Shown here: in pieces, positions 46,690 through 59,599 of the stretch
Layout of the letters: every line of letters starts with the position of its first letter
How positions within the stretch are numbered: position 1 is the first letter of the stretch
From: Trematomus loennbergii
Taxonomy: Eukaryota; Chordata; Actinopteri; Perciformes; Nototheniidae
Length of the DNA stretch: 64,000 bases
Direction: 5' to 3'
Assembly (NCBI GenBank): GCA_012861695.1
Contig: JAAOOA010000033.1
Span: 13,610,434 to 13,674,433 of the forward strand
Translations under genes and position numbers: made by a program
Notes under the pieces: generated by a model
Database searches by the model: none
What the model saw: only the letters and a program-made list of their open reading frames with translations
Told to the model about the DNA's origin: nothing

Positions 46690-49600
46690 TAAAAATAAAT
46701 AAAAAAATAAGGTAAATAAAAAAAATTATAATAATCTCTCCCACTTTTTTCAAAGACAATTGTACAACCCTTAATGATTGCCCAGCTTACTTAAAAAACA
46801 TTATTAAATATGTGTATTGTTTTTACTAATCATTCCACGTTAAAGGACCCCAGTCAACCCCGTCTTTTGATTGGTTGTTCTAGGCTCATGCGTCTGATGT
46901 GTCTGTCATGGATGCACGGAAAAGTTTGGATGCAGCTATCCAAACTGAGCCAAGAGTGAAAGAGCGCGTTGCTTTAAAACGAGACAGGGTGGAGTTGACT
47001 GTGATGCAGAAAAATCCCTCGCGTCGCGACATTATGGAGTAAGTGACAATCATTTGTCCGCTGAAATTCACCTGGCAGAGATACAGAATGGGATTAAGTT
47101 ACCGTTGCCGCCATACATGACGCACTTGTGTTATGAAGGTTATTTCCAAGATGCTTTCATGGATTTATTCAAGCTGTTGCGGATCCCTTTTGACATTGCC
47201 TGTCTGCAGCTGCATGCACGTTTTTCGGGGCAACATCTGCTAAAATGAAGCCCACCTGAGAAACAAGAGTGATGACGCAAGAACACCTGGCTCCTCTATG
47301 ACCGGTGAGTACACAACTCCCGAGATAGATTTTCAGGTTTCCATTCAGGATTTTAGTGTAGTTGTTTGGACAGTTTGTGTCGTATTCCATTTGTGTGCCA
47401 GCTTTTGATTATTAACTATGTGTGTTGTCAGTGCAGTCGTCTTCTTGCACCTTTTCTTGTCAGTGGTGCCATTATGTGCTGGCTACCACTTGTAATTTTA
47501 TTTAAGTATAACGTATAATTTACGATGGTGTTAATATTGTGAGATTAACATATAGTGTTGTATTCTTTTAAGCAGTTTAAATGGTTTTGTGTGGATTCTG
47601 ACTGTAACTGTACATGGCTGCTTAGTGCGGTGTGTGTGGAAAACACCAGGCCCTGATTTTATTAGAGTTTTTACATGATGTACACTTTTATTCATTGATA
47701 AGTGTTTTTGTTTTTGTTTGTTTTGTTATGCATAGTGGCTTTTTTGTCTTTTGCTTAATTGTTTGTTTGGATTCCTAAAATTCTTAGTGGGGTTTATGAA
47801 TAAATGATAGCCTATCCTTTATTCTATAAACAACTTTGGGCAATTCAAGAGCACAAGTGTATGCTTTGCCTAAATAGAACAACAGCAAAAATATATTTTT
47901 TAACAAAAGCCTTTTTTTCTTGATAATATGTAAGCAGTACATGATGTACAATCAGAATTAACTACAATTTGAAAATAATTTGCCTGTAGGCATTGGGATG
48001 CAGACAAAACAAAATCAGTATTCACTGTAGACAAGACTGGACTAAGAATATATTATAATGGGGCAATGCAAATAAATTACTCCTTTCTTTTTGTCAGTGG
48101 CCACAGGCCTCCAAGTGAGGACAGAAACCATTACAATGACGGATATGAACCAGAGCTGTGCACTTATTGCACCCCATTGCATGCTGGGAGCCAAGCAGTC
48201 GAGGCGCGGGTAAAACCCGGGCTGGGGGACCTCCTGGGGAAAACAAATTATCACTGATAGGGAAAAAAGCTCTGAGTTTCCACCTCGCTCCATCACATTT
48301 TTACGATCACATTATATCATCTCCACCGTGGTTTACCGCCATGATGGAGAAGAGCTTTTTTCTGTAGATTGTCGGGACGAAGAGGAGATGTATATTCACT
48401 TTATGGTCATTAGCCAGCGAGAAAAGTGCACCTTCGCTGCCGGTGCTTTGGCGCCTGTCCCAATTGTTTTGAAACGATAGCATGGCCCTCGTGGTGTCAT
48501 TAGAAACCCTGTAAATGCTCTCTGCTATTAGCTTAGCCTCTAAGGAGACATATGAGCTTTAATGATTATACAACACATCCTATCAATATTAATAATCACT
48601 GCACAGCAGCAGTCTGAACTGTCTGTCTATATATAGCTGTGGACAGAATTAATTATGCAGGGCTAACCGATGAATCAATATGATCATTTATCCTCTTTTA
48701 TTCAATAATTTTGTGATGAAATATTATATCACTATAGAGTGATACACAATTTGGTAGTTTCAATTGAAATTGCATGCCTATACTAACTCAAATCTTTCAT
48801 AAAATCCAATGTAAAATATGTTTAAGGAATGTCCTTTGAATATTGCAGTTTTGATTTAACATCACACTTTACATTAAAGTGATTAACTCCAGTTATATGA
48901 AACTATTATCTTAATAAGATTACAATGTATTTGTGCGCTTCAATGTTCATTTTGACATTATTTTCTCTTTCCTCTATAATTTGAATTGAAACTGTTGATG
49001 TGAAAATAATCGTCTCATAAGAATATTTGAATTTGTTCAACTATTGATTTCAAGAAGGACATGGTTTCATATTGTGGTCCCAACATGCTTTCTCGTGATA
49101 TATATCATAATCCACATAGCCAGCCTTGTCACAACGTAGTATTTTGCACTTTTAAAATGATAGGTATTTTTCATATGAATATATTCAAATATCAGCATTT
49201 GTAGATCTGTTTAATATTGCATAATTGTGTCATTTATTATGTTGTTGTCTTGGAATTGTGTTAATCTTACAATTTTTTATTATAAGAGTATTAAGTATTT
49301 AAATGTGTGTATTGTTTGTATTTTCAACTGTATTCACTTTGGCCTTTTCTATTCTATTTCTATTTAAAAAGAAAAACATTTGTAATATTTTACAAGCAGT
49401 GGATTCACATTTGTTGTTGCACACATCAGTTATTAATATTTATAGCATCACTTTCTACCGACGAGTGATGATTTCCGCTTGTTATTGTTTTTTCTTTCTT
49501 TATTTTTCAAATATTGCCCCAGCTTAATTAATGTGTTCAGCTAACCAGGGCATTATTCTCCTGCACTATGGTGAGGAATAGCAGATGGCTAGACCTGAAA

Positions 49601-50820
49601 CACACACACATATGTCAGACAGCATGCAAAAATCAAACCCACCACATTCACACCCATACATGCACACACAAACACACAGTAATGATGCTGCAAACTCAGT
49701 AATTAGAACCCAGTTGCCTTTTGCACACCGTCTGCCTTGCCTTTTGCAGCCTTGCGTGCTATGTGCCTCGGTCTGAGAGACACAGAGAGAAAAGAGCAGT
49801 CAGGCAACTCAGGGTTGAGCTATGTGACGCATAAGAAAGGATCAGGAAAGTGATACATGAAGAAGAAAGGTAAGAAAGGGAGGAAAGGAGGAAAAAAGAA
49901 GGAATGGAATCACCTTGTGAAACATTTCACTGTCAAAAGTTCCTCAGATTGATCAACCCGGTTTTCTGTCTGCCTTCTTCAGATAATTGGAAGGTAGCGT
50001 CTGTGTGCACAGAGCCACAGGGAGACAGAAAACATATTTTGGCAGGGTTTGACAGGTTAGACAATGGTAGAAAAGAAGAACAAATGCTGTCAGGAGACAA
50101 TGGCAGGAGGACTAGAAGAGGGCTGGAGTGCGTACGTGTGTGTGTGTGCGCGGTGCATGGTTAATGGGTAAATGTATTCATGTTTTTTGCTTTAACCTGC
50201 ACACTTTTCTTAAATGTTTGTGTTCTTTTTATGCACCTTTAATGTAGTGTTCTTGCAACAGTGAGACCAACACACTGTCTGCTGGTAAAGGTCACCATTC
50301 CTAACTATGGCCGCACCATTTGGAAAAAAGGACCGATTTTCATTATGATTTTAATTTAAACAATATTCAAAATAATCATTTAAAAATACATTTAAATTGT
50401 CATTGTGTGATTAATATTACTGTTTTTTTTTAATGAGAATCATCGATTTTATTTGCAGATTGGGGTTCTCTCTGGCAATACAATACTTCATTCAGTATGA
50501 TACATATTTAGTTTTATCAAATATTGTGATTGGATATAACCCTTGACCATATTGTAATTTTGAATAAATGTAGGATTATTTTGCAGTCCCTGTCCTAACA
50601 GCAGCAGCCTGAGTTTAAGCAGTTGAGCCCCGAGCCTGTTTTTCAGGCCTCATGCTGGAAAATGACATTCCCAGAACAATTGACTATATCTTCACTTCTA
50701 AAAGGGGAAAATTAATCATATCTTTTCTCAAAGCAATGATAAACCTGTGAGTTGGATGTAGAAAAGTCAGAATCAATATAGCATTTTTTTATTTTAAAGT
50801 AAATTCAGATTGAACATACT
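46690..50820. other. No gene seen; unique AT-rich DNA
   Basis: Frames at 46886-47248 and 48042-48367 show no known motif. The 46845-47290 part is GC-richer and may be an old repeat. About 48590-48700 contains TTAATAATCACTGCACAGC and ATTAATTATGCAGGGC, suggesting a possible regulatory element. No RNA gene was recognised. Confidence 0.35.
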
Positions 50821-50821
50821 A

Positions 50822-51200
50822 AACATTTTTTAATTATAGTGTCCGTCCAAAAAAACATTACTTATAGTGAAAACCACCTTTGAATGATGGGATAGTAGAC
50901 TAAAAGCTTTAGGAATCCAAACATATAATAAGTACCCTGTATCAAGATTGATGCAAAACAAGTGACATTTTACCTTTTTAGAGAGATTTAGAAGAAAAAA
51001 ACCCACTTCTGGGGTCAGTTGGGTGCATTTTCCATATCTATGGCCCCCCCTTGGTCGATTTTGATGATTGACACCTCTTTTGAACTGTTGGAGCCAATAG
51101 AATCGAGGGGAAGTTCCTAAAATCCATCTAAACATGACCCATTGGTGAATGAGTGATGCGTAGCCAGAATGCCCAAAACCGGAAGCTGTCATGCACTCTC
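50822..51200 (-). repeat. Possible unclassified repeat with a 120-codon minus-strand frame
   Basis: The frame 51192-50830 gives a readable peptide (for example HQWVMFRWILGTSPRFYWLQ) with even composition, but no domain or function was recognised. The frame stays open although the region shows no codon bias typical of a gene. Similar peptides may occur in fish repeats; that is an unverified memory. It is reported as a candidate repeat, not a gene. Confidence 0.25.
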
Positions 51201-54200
51201 GTAGCAGCTAATATGAAATCTCTGTTATTGACATAAATATGAAGATGGATTATCAGTAATCATTTGAAAGTGACACAGACACATTGGATTAACCTATGGA
51301 TTAACTTTCAGCAGCGTTTTTATCGTTTTAATGCCATTGAACTTGATCAGAACAACAGCATAGGTAAGAATTTCTCCCGTGTTTGCTCCGTAATGCTACG
51401 TGGTGTGATGTCTGGTTTTGCTTCCCATGTCGCGAGTTCTGATCGCTCAGTGATGATACTTATATGTCTATGTATATATTTACTAATCGATATCTTGTTT
51501 GTGCAGATCCGATAAGTAATAAGGGTATTTTACCTTGAGTTCTGTGCTAATTGTGTTAGCATTTTTTCGCTCGGGGCTAATTCAGAGCCTTTGTTATTAC
51601 CCTTTTGTTTCGTTTAGCTAAACTAATATTGTCTGAAAGCTGGGTTTCTTCCCGTTAAGTGAGTATGACACATTCATAGTTTAATAAATGTTAAGAAGCC
51701 CTCAGACGCTGTTTATTGCAAGATGTTGCGTTTTGCCCCCGCCCGCGGGGCCATGGGGTTTAACTGGTTGGTTGCCCTTTGCTGCATGTAGTCCTCTATG
51801 ATTCCATTTCCTGTCAATCCTTTGTCTAATATTAAGTATTACACTAAGTAAGGACATGTGTGCGCACTTCAAAGAACAAGTGTCTGGAAAAAAATCTCAG
51901 GTGCTCTGACATTCAATATTGAAGTAGTCAAATTAACATTACATTTGTAGGGAATGATGAGTCAATTGTATGACTGAAAACGTTTTTGTGTGTAATTTGG
52001 CACCTTTCTGAATGAACGGTTAAGTTCAAGTAGTACTTGTGCAATGAATGATGAAATCAAAGATTGTGCTTTGTGTCATTACTGTAGTTGAACAATTTAA
52101 ATTACCAATCAAATTGCTCTTTTCATCCAACTAAATGATAGGATTTGTTTTGTATTCACTTATGTACATTAAACATTGACTATGTTTTAGCTTTGAACTG
52201 TTAATTCAACATCAATTAAGGCTTTGGAAAATATTCAAGCATTTATCAGTTGATAAAAAAAAAAAGGAAATGAATACGTTAATGGATATTGATAACACTG
52301 ATTACTTCTCAGCCACAATTGGATGGATGGAGACCCAGATATAGAGAGTTGGCCTATAAAAAGCTCACTATTAGCAGTAAATGATCAGCAGGATTGGACA
52401 TTGGCACCGTGAGCGCTGTTGACTCTGTATTACTGACATTATTTGACATTGAATTTGGCGCTGGCTTGATCAGCTTCAAATTGGCCCCACAGTGGAAACC
52501 AGAGGATGTTTTATTCATTTAGTCTGAAATAGCCTGACATAAAAAATCCTGCTGTTGGGGGGTCTTCACCTACGAACAGGCCGTTTCTGCCCCCTAATAA
52601 CGCCGCCCTCTGGCTATCTGCATTCATTTTGACCTCCCCCGCTGGCTCTCTTCACCGAGTCTAAGCGCCCGTTCTTGCAAATGCCCCAGGAGGTCATCAT
52701 TTCGCCGTTCATGTGGGCACAGATAAAATGAGAATTACGACCTTGTTTAATGGTGTCGTTTAGAATCTTGCTGAGGCCGGAGATAGCGTGGTGCCTCCCG
52801 ACCACTCTGTGCTCTCCTGGCGTTTCTGTGGTTGTCAGTAACATGATGATGAGCTGGATAAAAACCAGGAGCCATGCAGACTACTGCTGGAAGGCCATAA
52901 ATGCTGGTTTTGTCACATTATTACTGATAGCAGGATATGACAGAAAATAAAGAAGAGAAAGGAAGAAGTGATCCTCGCTGGCTAAAGAATGTGGACACCT
53001 GAACATTTCATTACGGCCATATGGGATTGTTTAAAATGCTTTATGAAGTTGGCAAAGTGCACTGGATCATTGTGATGTTGAAATGGGACCTAGCTCTTCA
53101 ACAAATGTTGCCTCAAAGTTGGAAGCAAATTGTTGTATAGGATATCCTTCTGAAGTAAAATGTGTCTTCATTTGAACGAAGAAGTCCAAAAGTGTATATC
53201 TTGCTAAAATTGATACCGATCAATGCATTAGTACCCTTAAATATTAAATAAGAAATTATAGAAGTGCAAGTGAGCTTTATTTAAAACACAGCTTATTATC
53301 TGGTGTATACTGTAAAAGGGAAATGTGTGTCCCTCAAGTCCTCTTACTACTTTCTTATTTGAACCTAATTTAAATACTTTCTCATAAATCTTTTGAAGTG
53401 TCCTTGCCTTTCTTGTCAAGTCTACTTTTACTTGTAAGGGTCAAGTATTTTATGGTAAATCAAACACAAAATTATGTATTTTGTAAAAAAAAGCCAATTT
53501 CTGTTAGGGTGCATGCTGTGACCAATTTGTTTTTCACACGAGCAGCAACACATTTCCGCCATCCTCTCTGCTTAACCTACATCTGCTGGCATCATTAACA
53601 TCACCTCCTACTTCTCCATTCAGCTTGGCACTCCTTCCCTGATTAAAGAAAAATAAATAAAATAAAGGAAACACAGTTTGATTTATACACTGCCAAAGCT
53701 GAGCAATTGTCCTCCCCAGCGCTGGCTATCAAGGTCATCTCTGATCTGACTATAAATAATCAATTATTTCAACTAATGACCCCACGAGATCCCCTTCAGA
53801 CATAGTCGAGCTTCCTCTTGGCACGAACCCTCCCCCCCCCGCAGAGTCAACAAGCTATCCGACATTAGCGGCCGCTGACACATCCGCCCAGCCTCCCTGA
53901 TGGACTGAAGGAGCAGCTCTCCTCTGCTGTGACAGAAAAATCTCTGTCTAAATACCCAGCTGTCCTGTCAGCCGTCCGTCTTCCCCAACGGCCAATCTGC
54001 AGTGTTTTCATATCAAGGGTGTTGTGCTTAATTAGACGATGGTGAAGAAAGATTGCCAGGGTGATGCCGCCGCGCCACAGGCCGGGAGATTATTGTCAAA
54101 CCGTCATGTAGTAAGAACATGATCCGCATGTTAGCCTGCTGGGTACTCAAGGTGGCCCAGTCCTTTCTTCAATTAGGATCGTTGCATTAACAGAAATTAA

Positions 54201-54390
54201 ATTTATTTCACCTTCTGTAAGTTTTTCTTTTTTCGATTTAAACCAGCAAGGTTGTATTGGGCGTTTTCCTCCATTGTTGTGCATGTTTTACAGGGTAGTT
54301 ACTTTGCTCCTATGTGTTTTGCTACTAAATAATTCATCCAATTCAGCCAATCACATGTTGTAAAATACATGACACTTTTCTCTGTGCGCG
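51201..54390. other. No gene seen; two likely conserved non-coding blocks
   Basis: The blocks at about 52380-52950 and 53690-54200 stand out: balanced GC, no microsatellites, and words such as GGCGCTGGCTTGATCAGC, AAAATGAGAATTACGACC, TTGTGCTTAATTAGACG and CTTCAATTAGGATCGTTGC. Their look is that of vertebrate enhancers with homeodomain cores (TAATTA-like). No alignment was possible. A GCGGCCGC site occurs near 53868. The frames are not protein-like. Confidence 0.35.
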
Positions 54391-54397
54391 GCAAAAC

Positions 54398-54498
54398 AAG
54401 CTCGCCAAAATAGCTTCACCAGTCTGGCAGTATTTTAAGGTGTCCGAAAAAGACAATAAAATAGCGGTATGCAACGTGTGTGAAGCAGAAATCCTGCA
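54398..54498 (+). pseudogene. BED zinc-finger start of an hAT transposase
   Basis: The frame reads KLAKIASPVWQYFKVSEKDN, then KIAVCNVCEAEI. The pattern VW-x-YF, then C-x2-C is the first half of a BED zinc finger, found at the N-terminus of many hAT transposases and ZBED proteins. The distal His/Cys ligands are not found, because the sequence diverges and then a MITE intervenes. Confidence 0.65.
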
Positions 54499-54550
54499 GC
54501 TCCACCCGCTGTGACGGACCGGTGAGCGGAGCAAAACACACACTGACGGC

Positions 54551-54871
54551 CTGTCCACACGGCAGCATGCGTTGAAGCTTCAACGCTTCTGCCCATTCAC
54601 TTTGAATGGGGTGACGTCACGCTTTGCCGAACTGCATTGTGGGAGCGTTGCTTCGCTTTGCTCGTGTTGCTCGCTTCAAAAGTTGAGCAATGTTCAACTT
54701 TTGATGCTTCGGCGGAAGCGTCAGCCAATCAAATCATATGCCATTACAAGCTCTAGCCAATCAAACCGCTTGCTTGTGTGTCCAGGGCGGGAGATTCATG
54801 TGATTGGTTGTTGGTCGAGTTTCAGACAAGCTCACCGGCAAGCTTCAACGCACGCCGCCATGTGGACACTG
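54551..54871 (+). mobile_element. MITE family A, copy 2
   Basis: The left end CTGTCCACACGGCAGCATGC matches the reversed right end CAGTGTCCACATGGCGGCGT. Internal blocks (CCATTCACTTTGAATGGGG, ATCAAATCATATGCCA, GGCGGGAGATTCATGTGATT) match the element at 7069-7388 in opposite orientation. It lies between the BED finger fragment and the hAT-like right end at 55300. Confidence 0.75.
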
Positions 54872-55015
54872 CGTAAAAGTTAGACCTAACACACTTAGCT
54901 AGTTTATCTACCTCTGGAACAAGCTGAACTAGTTATAAATATATTTATTCTTCACTGTCGGGTCACTCATTACTGGATCAGTGAGCTGCATGAGACGATA
55001 CTGACAGGCTGTCAG

Positions 55016-55052
55016 GAGAGAGAGGGAGAGAGAGGGAGAGAGGAAAAGAGAG
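55016..55052. repeat. GA-rich simple repeat
   Basis: Short purine tract built of GAGAGAGAGGGA units. No other feature. Confidence 0.8.
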
Positions 55053-55223
55053 CGCTTCCGCTCATTTATCCCGTGTTATTATCAAAAGTTAATGTAAACT
55101 TGAATAATGTACTTTATTTGAATGTAATAATTATGTTGTTTGTGGAAGCGCCAGTGAATGAGCCCCATTAACTGAGTTTTAAACATCACTTTAAATGGAA
55201 GATCCCCATAGCCCCCACCCACT

Positions 55224-55300
55224 CGATCGGATCGGCGATCGGTATCGGCCGATACCGATTCCGGCGATCGGCCCCAAATTTGGCGATCGGAGCATCCCTA
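55224..55300 (-). mobile_element. Right terminus of an hAT-like element
   Basis: GATCGG words repeat, with GGTATCGGCCGATACC as a palindrome. The end reads GGCGATCGGAGCATCCCTA, which in reverse is TAGGGATGCTCCGATCGCC, a terminus seen often in fish hAT-type repeats. The matching left terminus was not found before 54398, so the element may be 5'-truncated. Confidence 0.5.
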
Positions 55301-55301
55301 A

Positions 55302-57365
55302 CAATTAGCCTAACTAATGAGAAACTTCCCAGTTGTCAGTGGGTAAACACTCATTAGACGGACCAGAAGAGGATCTTTCTGGATCAAAATGTAATTTAAT
55401 CGTTAAATGAAAGCTTCAATTAAGTTTGTTATGGTTCCTGTTCAGAGGTCAGTTAACAAACGTAATAAAAGCTGTCGGATTCCTTAGCAGACATTTAAAT
55501 TCACAAGACTGAATCCGCATTATTTCAGAGGAGGGCTGTAATTCCAAACAGTTGTTTTTTTGGTGTTGACTCTTAGCGAACACCATAATCCTCGGCAATT
55601 AAATGCACCACAGACGGCCTTGGTGCCATTTTATGACTGGCAAACAGAGCTGCACCACAAGTTAATATTTCTGGATTTACTAATTATGTTGGATTTGTTT
55701 TTTGTAAATCTTCAGCGCTGGGAGATGAAGCAACATTTAATTTACAAACAAAAACATGGTTTAACTGCTGTCTGGGGTGATTTTGTGTGTTACTCATCAT
55801 CGCTCTGCGAAAGAAAAAGAAAAAGTAAAAAAACAGAAAACCCCACAGTAGGAACATTTATTTTAGATGTAACACTGCAGAGCATGGCTGTGCCCAGCTC
55901 GGTCTTCAAGGGAGGATTTTCTTTCAAATTGTTTTATTTTGTTCTCACCCGTTGGGAATGATAAATATGCTTGTTTTACAAAATTATGTAGTTTGAATAC
56001 ATAAGTATGTGCTGCGCTCCAGAGTCGGATACAATATCTGCAATTATTTACGTGGAAGTGGTTTTTAATAGTAATAATAGCATATCAGTAATTGTTCCTA
56101 CATCTCTTTTTAATAATCTTTCTATCAACTAAAGGAGATTCCGCAACAAAAACAAACAATATGCAACAGTTATATGATTTAATGTGAGTTTTCACAAGTT
56201 TCTCAATGCTGCTCAGGGCTGAAATATTAATTAGCTCTGCTATTATCTGCAGGAATTATACATCCAACCAAGCTTGTGTCTTCATTTTAGATTTTTCAAT
56301 CCAAGTCGTGAGGTAATTAGATATCTGAGCTGCAGGTACTGGTTGTGCAGTGCCGGTGCTCACATCACTCCTGTCTGTCTTCTGTCGCTCACGGAAACAA
56401 TTTGATTTGAGATTGTTCCCTTCTTTGTTCTCAACTTCCAGCAACTTGTACTCACTGTGCAGATGTGGGCTGTACTGCCCATACATGTCTACAGTGAAAA
56501 TTAGTCATCAGCATTCAGTAAATGAATATCTTTGTCAAAAATGTGGCTGAATAATTTTTGGAGTAATAAACTGTCTTTAGTTTGGTTATTTGAGCAAATC
56601 TGTAGAAATAATAAAGTACATCAACTTTATTAGCATGTGAAAATAGTAACACTTTATTTTCATGCCTCTGTGATTCCAATAAAAAAAAAAAAAGATTTGT
56701 TATTAGTAGTTTTAGTACATGTGAATACTTTAAGAGCCCTCTTTATAAAAAAAATGCTAAAAGTTCATACAGGGGAGATATCCAAAAGAGTGAAAAGTGG
56801 ATGCATTGAATAGTTTGAGTAAAAAAAAGATGGCAGTGGATTAAATTGATTGGATAAAAGGCTTTAGAATCAGATGATCATATGCTAGGTGTGCTGGAGT
56901 GAGTTGATCCTATTGAGGTTATAGTTTTGTTAGTCACTAGCAGCATGCTTTTATTCAGGGAATATGACTAATTGTTCAAGGGCGTGGGTATAGTTAATGG
57001 TATTGACCTAAAAACTGAAGGTTGAACATTTGAAAAATACAGCCCAAAAGTAATAATACTCTTGGCTCTCAATTATGTTTTTGCTCTCTCCCTCTATGAT
57101 TTCATGTTGCAGGGTTATACAACTTACTTTCTAAACGATGTAGCCAGCAGTTGAGGAGGATGGTGCAAAGGAGTTCCTAATGGTTTGGAAAATTAGTAAA
57201 GCTAAAATTAGTATTTACACATTTTTTCAGGATCTTAAAAACATTTGTGACTGTACTATCAGAGTGTATTGCAATCACAGTAACTGGTTATCATGGCCCA
57301 ATTGTGGAACGTGTGGGATTTGATTGTAGACCTTGAATGTTATATACAAAAAACACCATTGGTTC
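55302..57365. other. No gene seen; possible conserved block at about 55310-55560
   Basis: The first 250 bases have several homeodomain-like words (AATCGTTAAATG, TTCAATTAAGTTTG) and no repeats, suggesting a conserved non-coding element. The 133-codon frame at 55560-55961 has no recognisable domain and an AT-rich composition like the flanks, so it is not called a gene. The rest is unique DNA. Confidence 0.35.
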
Positions 57366-57546
57366 GCTAAGCTGAACAGCCAATCAGAGTGATTTCTTTT
57401 GCCCCCGATTCAACACGGAAGGTGTCGGCACGGCCGAAAAGACACGACGGTGCGAGACACACCAATCTGAGTAGGGCGACAGGACGCTCATCGACGGCCA
57501 GACATCTATCGACGGCCGAAATCGGCTTGGTGTGTCAGGGCCTTTA
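57366..57546 (-). mobile_element. MITE family B, partial copy 2
   Basis: In reverse it reads TAAAGGCCCTGACACACCAA, then CTACTCAGATTGGTGTGTCT and ATCACTCTGATTGGCTGTTC, in the same order as the left third of 26373-26995. The other end of the element is missing. Confidence 0.75.
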
Positions 57547-59127
57547 GAGCTACTCTCAGAGATCTACATTTAAGTTGTGGAATAAATAAACTACTCTTCC
57601 TATTGTTGACTACAATTTAGACTGTATGTCATGTAATGCATCTGTCCAGCTTTTTCAGAGTTTGTCATTGTTAAAATTGTTGCATTAGTGTTTGATGTCT
57701 TTGTTTATGTCAACTTGAGATGATAACTGTTGCGTATGGTCTTGTCTCTTTAAACTTTCTTTGTAGTAAGAAGTTTCAATGATTGCTTTTGGAACTTTAT
57801 CTAAATGGTGGACTTATAGTTAGTATACCTCAGCCTCTTTTGCATTGATTTTGACCGCTTATTTTAATGAAAAAAAGTTTCCCAGTGCCTAGAATGTGTG
57901 GAAGCAGAATACAAATTTATTATGGGACCCCCATTAAGCAAACCTTGACTTCATTTTTACTGTACACATTTATTTTCCGAATCAAAATGAGATTCAGTCC
58001 ATAACCAATGCCCTCGTCTGTATCTGTATCCATTATGAAGTTTACTTCGGGTAAAATTATGATTTTTCTTTTGAGGAATATTATATAAACCAGGTGGAAA
58101 GTAATTTAATTTGAGCCTCAATATAATGACCTTGCTGCCACTTTCCGTTTCCTTCCTTTTAATCTGTACAAAGCAGCAGTCACATCATCCTGTCGTTTTT
58201 CTGTCTCCGCAGCAAAAGACGTGACACCCTGGGTTTACAACCTCTACATCATAAAGTTAATTTTAGTACAGCAGTGACACAAAACAGACAGAAAGAGAGG
58301 CTCACAAGATGACCCGCGGCTGGTCAACAGCACACTGAGCCTCGGTTGTTGCCATAGCGATGAAAGCTTCCTGTACTGTATATCAAGTAACAAGACTGTC
58401 AAAAGGAAATGAGAAAGATGACCGCGGAGGTGGAGGTTAGAGTTAGAGAGGGAAGAGCTGGTATTTCTTAGGATGTGTGTTGGTTTATTCTGGAGTTCGC
58501 CTTCCTTCGTTCATTGACATTACCAATACAACAGTAGATATTTCAAATATAATATTTACCATTGTGTTGAACAATGAAATATGTACAATATTATTTTGGT
58601 CTATATGTTCAGCATTATATACTATGTTTATACTATAGCCTAAATACCCTGACCTTAGCAGTTGGTTGTATGCTTAGAGTTTTTCTAAAAATAGTTTTTC
58701 TAAGCATACAACCACAGGGTGTTTTGGAATTGGACTTCAAGGCTAGTAAAAGTGTGTGACGGCACCCTTGAAATACATCATTACATTGTGTCTGCACAAA
58801 CTGAACAGACTTACAATTTTGTATTTCTTCTGTAATCATTATGCCCTCATTTGAATAGATTTACACCCAGAACTCAACATAACCCTAACCCTTTTTGTAG
58901 CCTTGTTGTAATACAATATCTATAATGCATTCAAAGCTATTGCACTGTAGTGTATCTATTCATTTAATTCTGGACCTCCATAATGAAGTACAACAGATTT
59001 GTGACACAACTGCCTTTGATTGTGACAGCTGGCTGCACAGTGTATTCTAGTATCTCGATGGATTGATTGATTGACATGATCTGCAGCAGCAAATCAGTCA
59101 CTCCACAGTTATGTAGGTACGGGTATG
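57547..59127. other. No gene seen; unique AT-rich DNA with one hairpin
   Basis: There are no protein motifs or transposon ends. Two CCCTAA units near 58882 are too short to be telomere-derived. The notable structure is the hairpin at 58664-58713. Confidence 0.4.
58664..58713. repeat. Perfect 15-bp hairpin with 20-base loop
   Basis: GGTTGTATGCTTAGA at 58664-58678 pairs exactly with TCTAAGCATACAACC at 58699-58713. The loop is T/A-rich and itself repeats GTTTTTCTA. No flanking gene or terminator context is seen. Confidence 0.9.
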
Positions 59128-59575
59128 TCTCCCACACCAACACAGTCTCACTCCCTTATTGTCCAATAGCGACGCTTGGTCAGGGTCCTTTGGCGTGCAG
59201 TTGTGACGCGCCGAGTCTCCTTCAGCTTCATAAACGGACGCAAAGAGCTTTCAACTGAGATTATCCTTGTTAATTACACAACATTGATTGGTTTAGATTG
59301 TGTACAATGCTTTTGTATTTTTCCCCTTCGATTCGGAGAAACAAATATATTTTCGGAGTTTAGGATGGCAGAAGACACTACACTACCCAGAATCCTCAGC
59401 TATCGTTTAGGACTACACCATGCGCTTTGCTTGACAAACCCCGTGATTAGTCCTCAAGATCTGTGATTAGATGTTGGAGTGGCAGTGTGCAAAGTTTACA
59501 CCGAGCGTCAAACAGCACTTTGAAATGGAATGAAACCGATCGGCACACTATCCAAAACTCCCCGCCCCCCTTAGG
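59128..59575 (+). mobile_element. Dispersed repeat family C, copy 1
   Basis: The segment from TCTCACTCCCTTATTGTCCA through GGTCAGGGTCCTTTGGCGTG, CATAAACGGACGCAAAGAGC and CGATTCGGAGAAACAAATAT to GACAAACCCCGTGATTAG recurs in reverse at 61440-61950. Its last 170 bases also match, in reverse, about 37010-37175 of the TTAA MITE. Frames with VSFSFINGRKELST occur in both C copies but come from the repeat. Confidence 0.75.
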
Positions 59576-59599
59576 TCACAGGCTCCTCCAACAGTGCAA

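Noticed and set aside
55560..55961. 133-codon plus-strand frame, among the longest in the window
   Set aside because: No recognised motif, no consistent codon bias, and it begins next to a probable conserved non-coding block. Not reported as a gene.
58880..58896. CCCTAACCC-like telomere motif
   Set aside because: Only about two units, which is expected by chance; not an interstitial telomere.
59176..59466. 96-codon frame with VSFSFINGRKELS shared with a frame at 61674-61952
   Set aside because: The shared peptide comes from the two copies of repeat C, in which the frames end differently; this is not evidence of a conserved protein.
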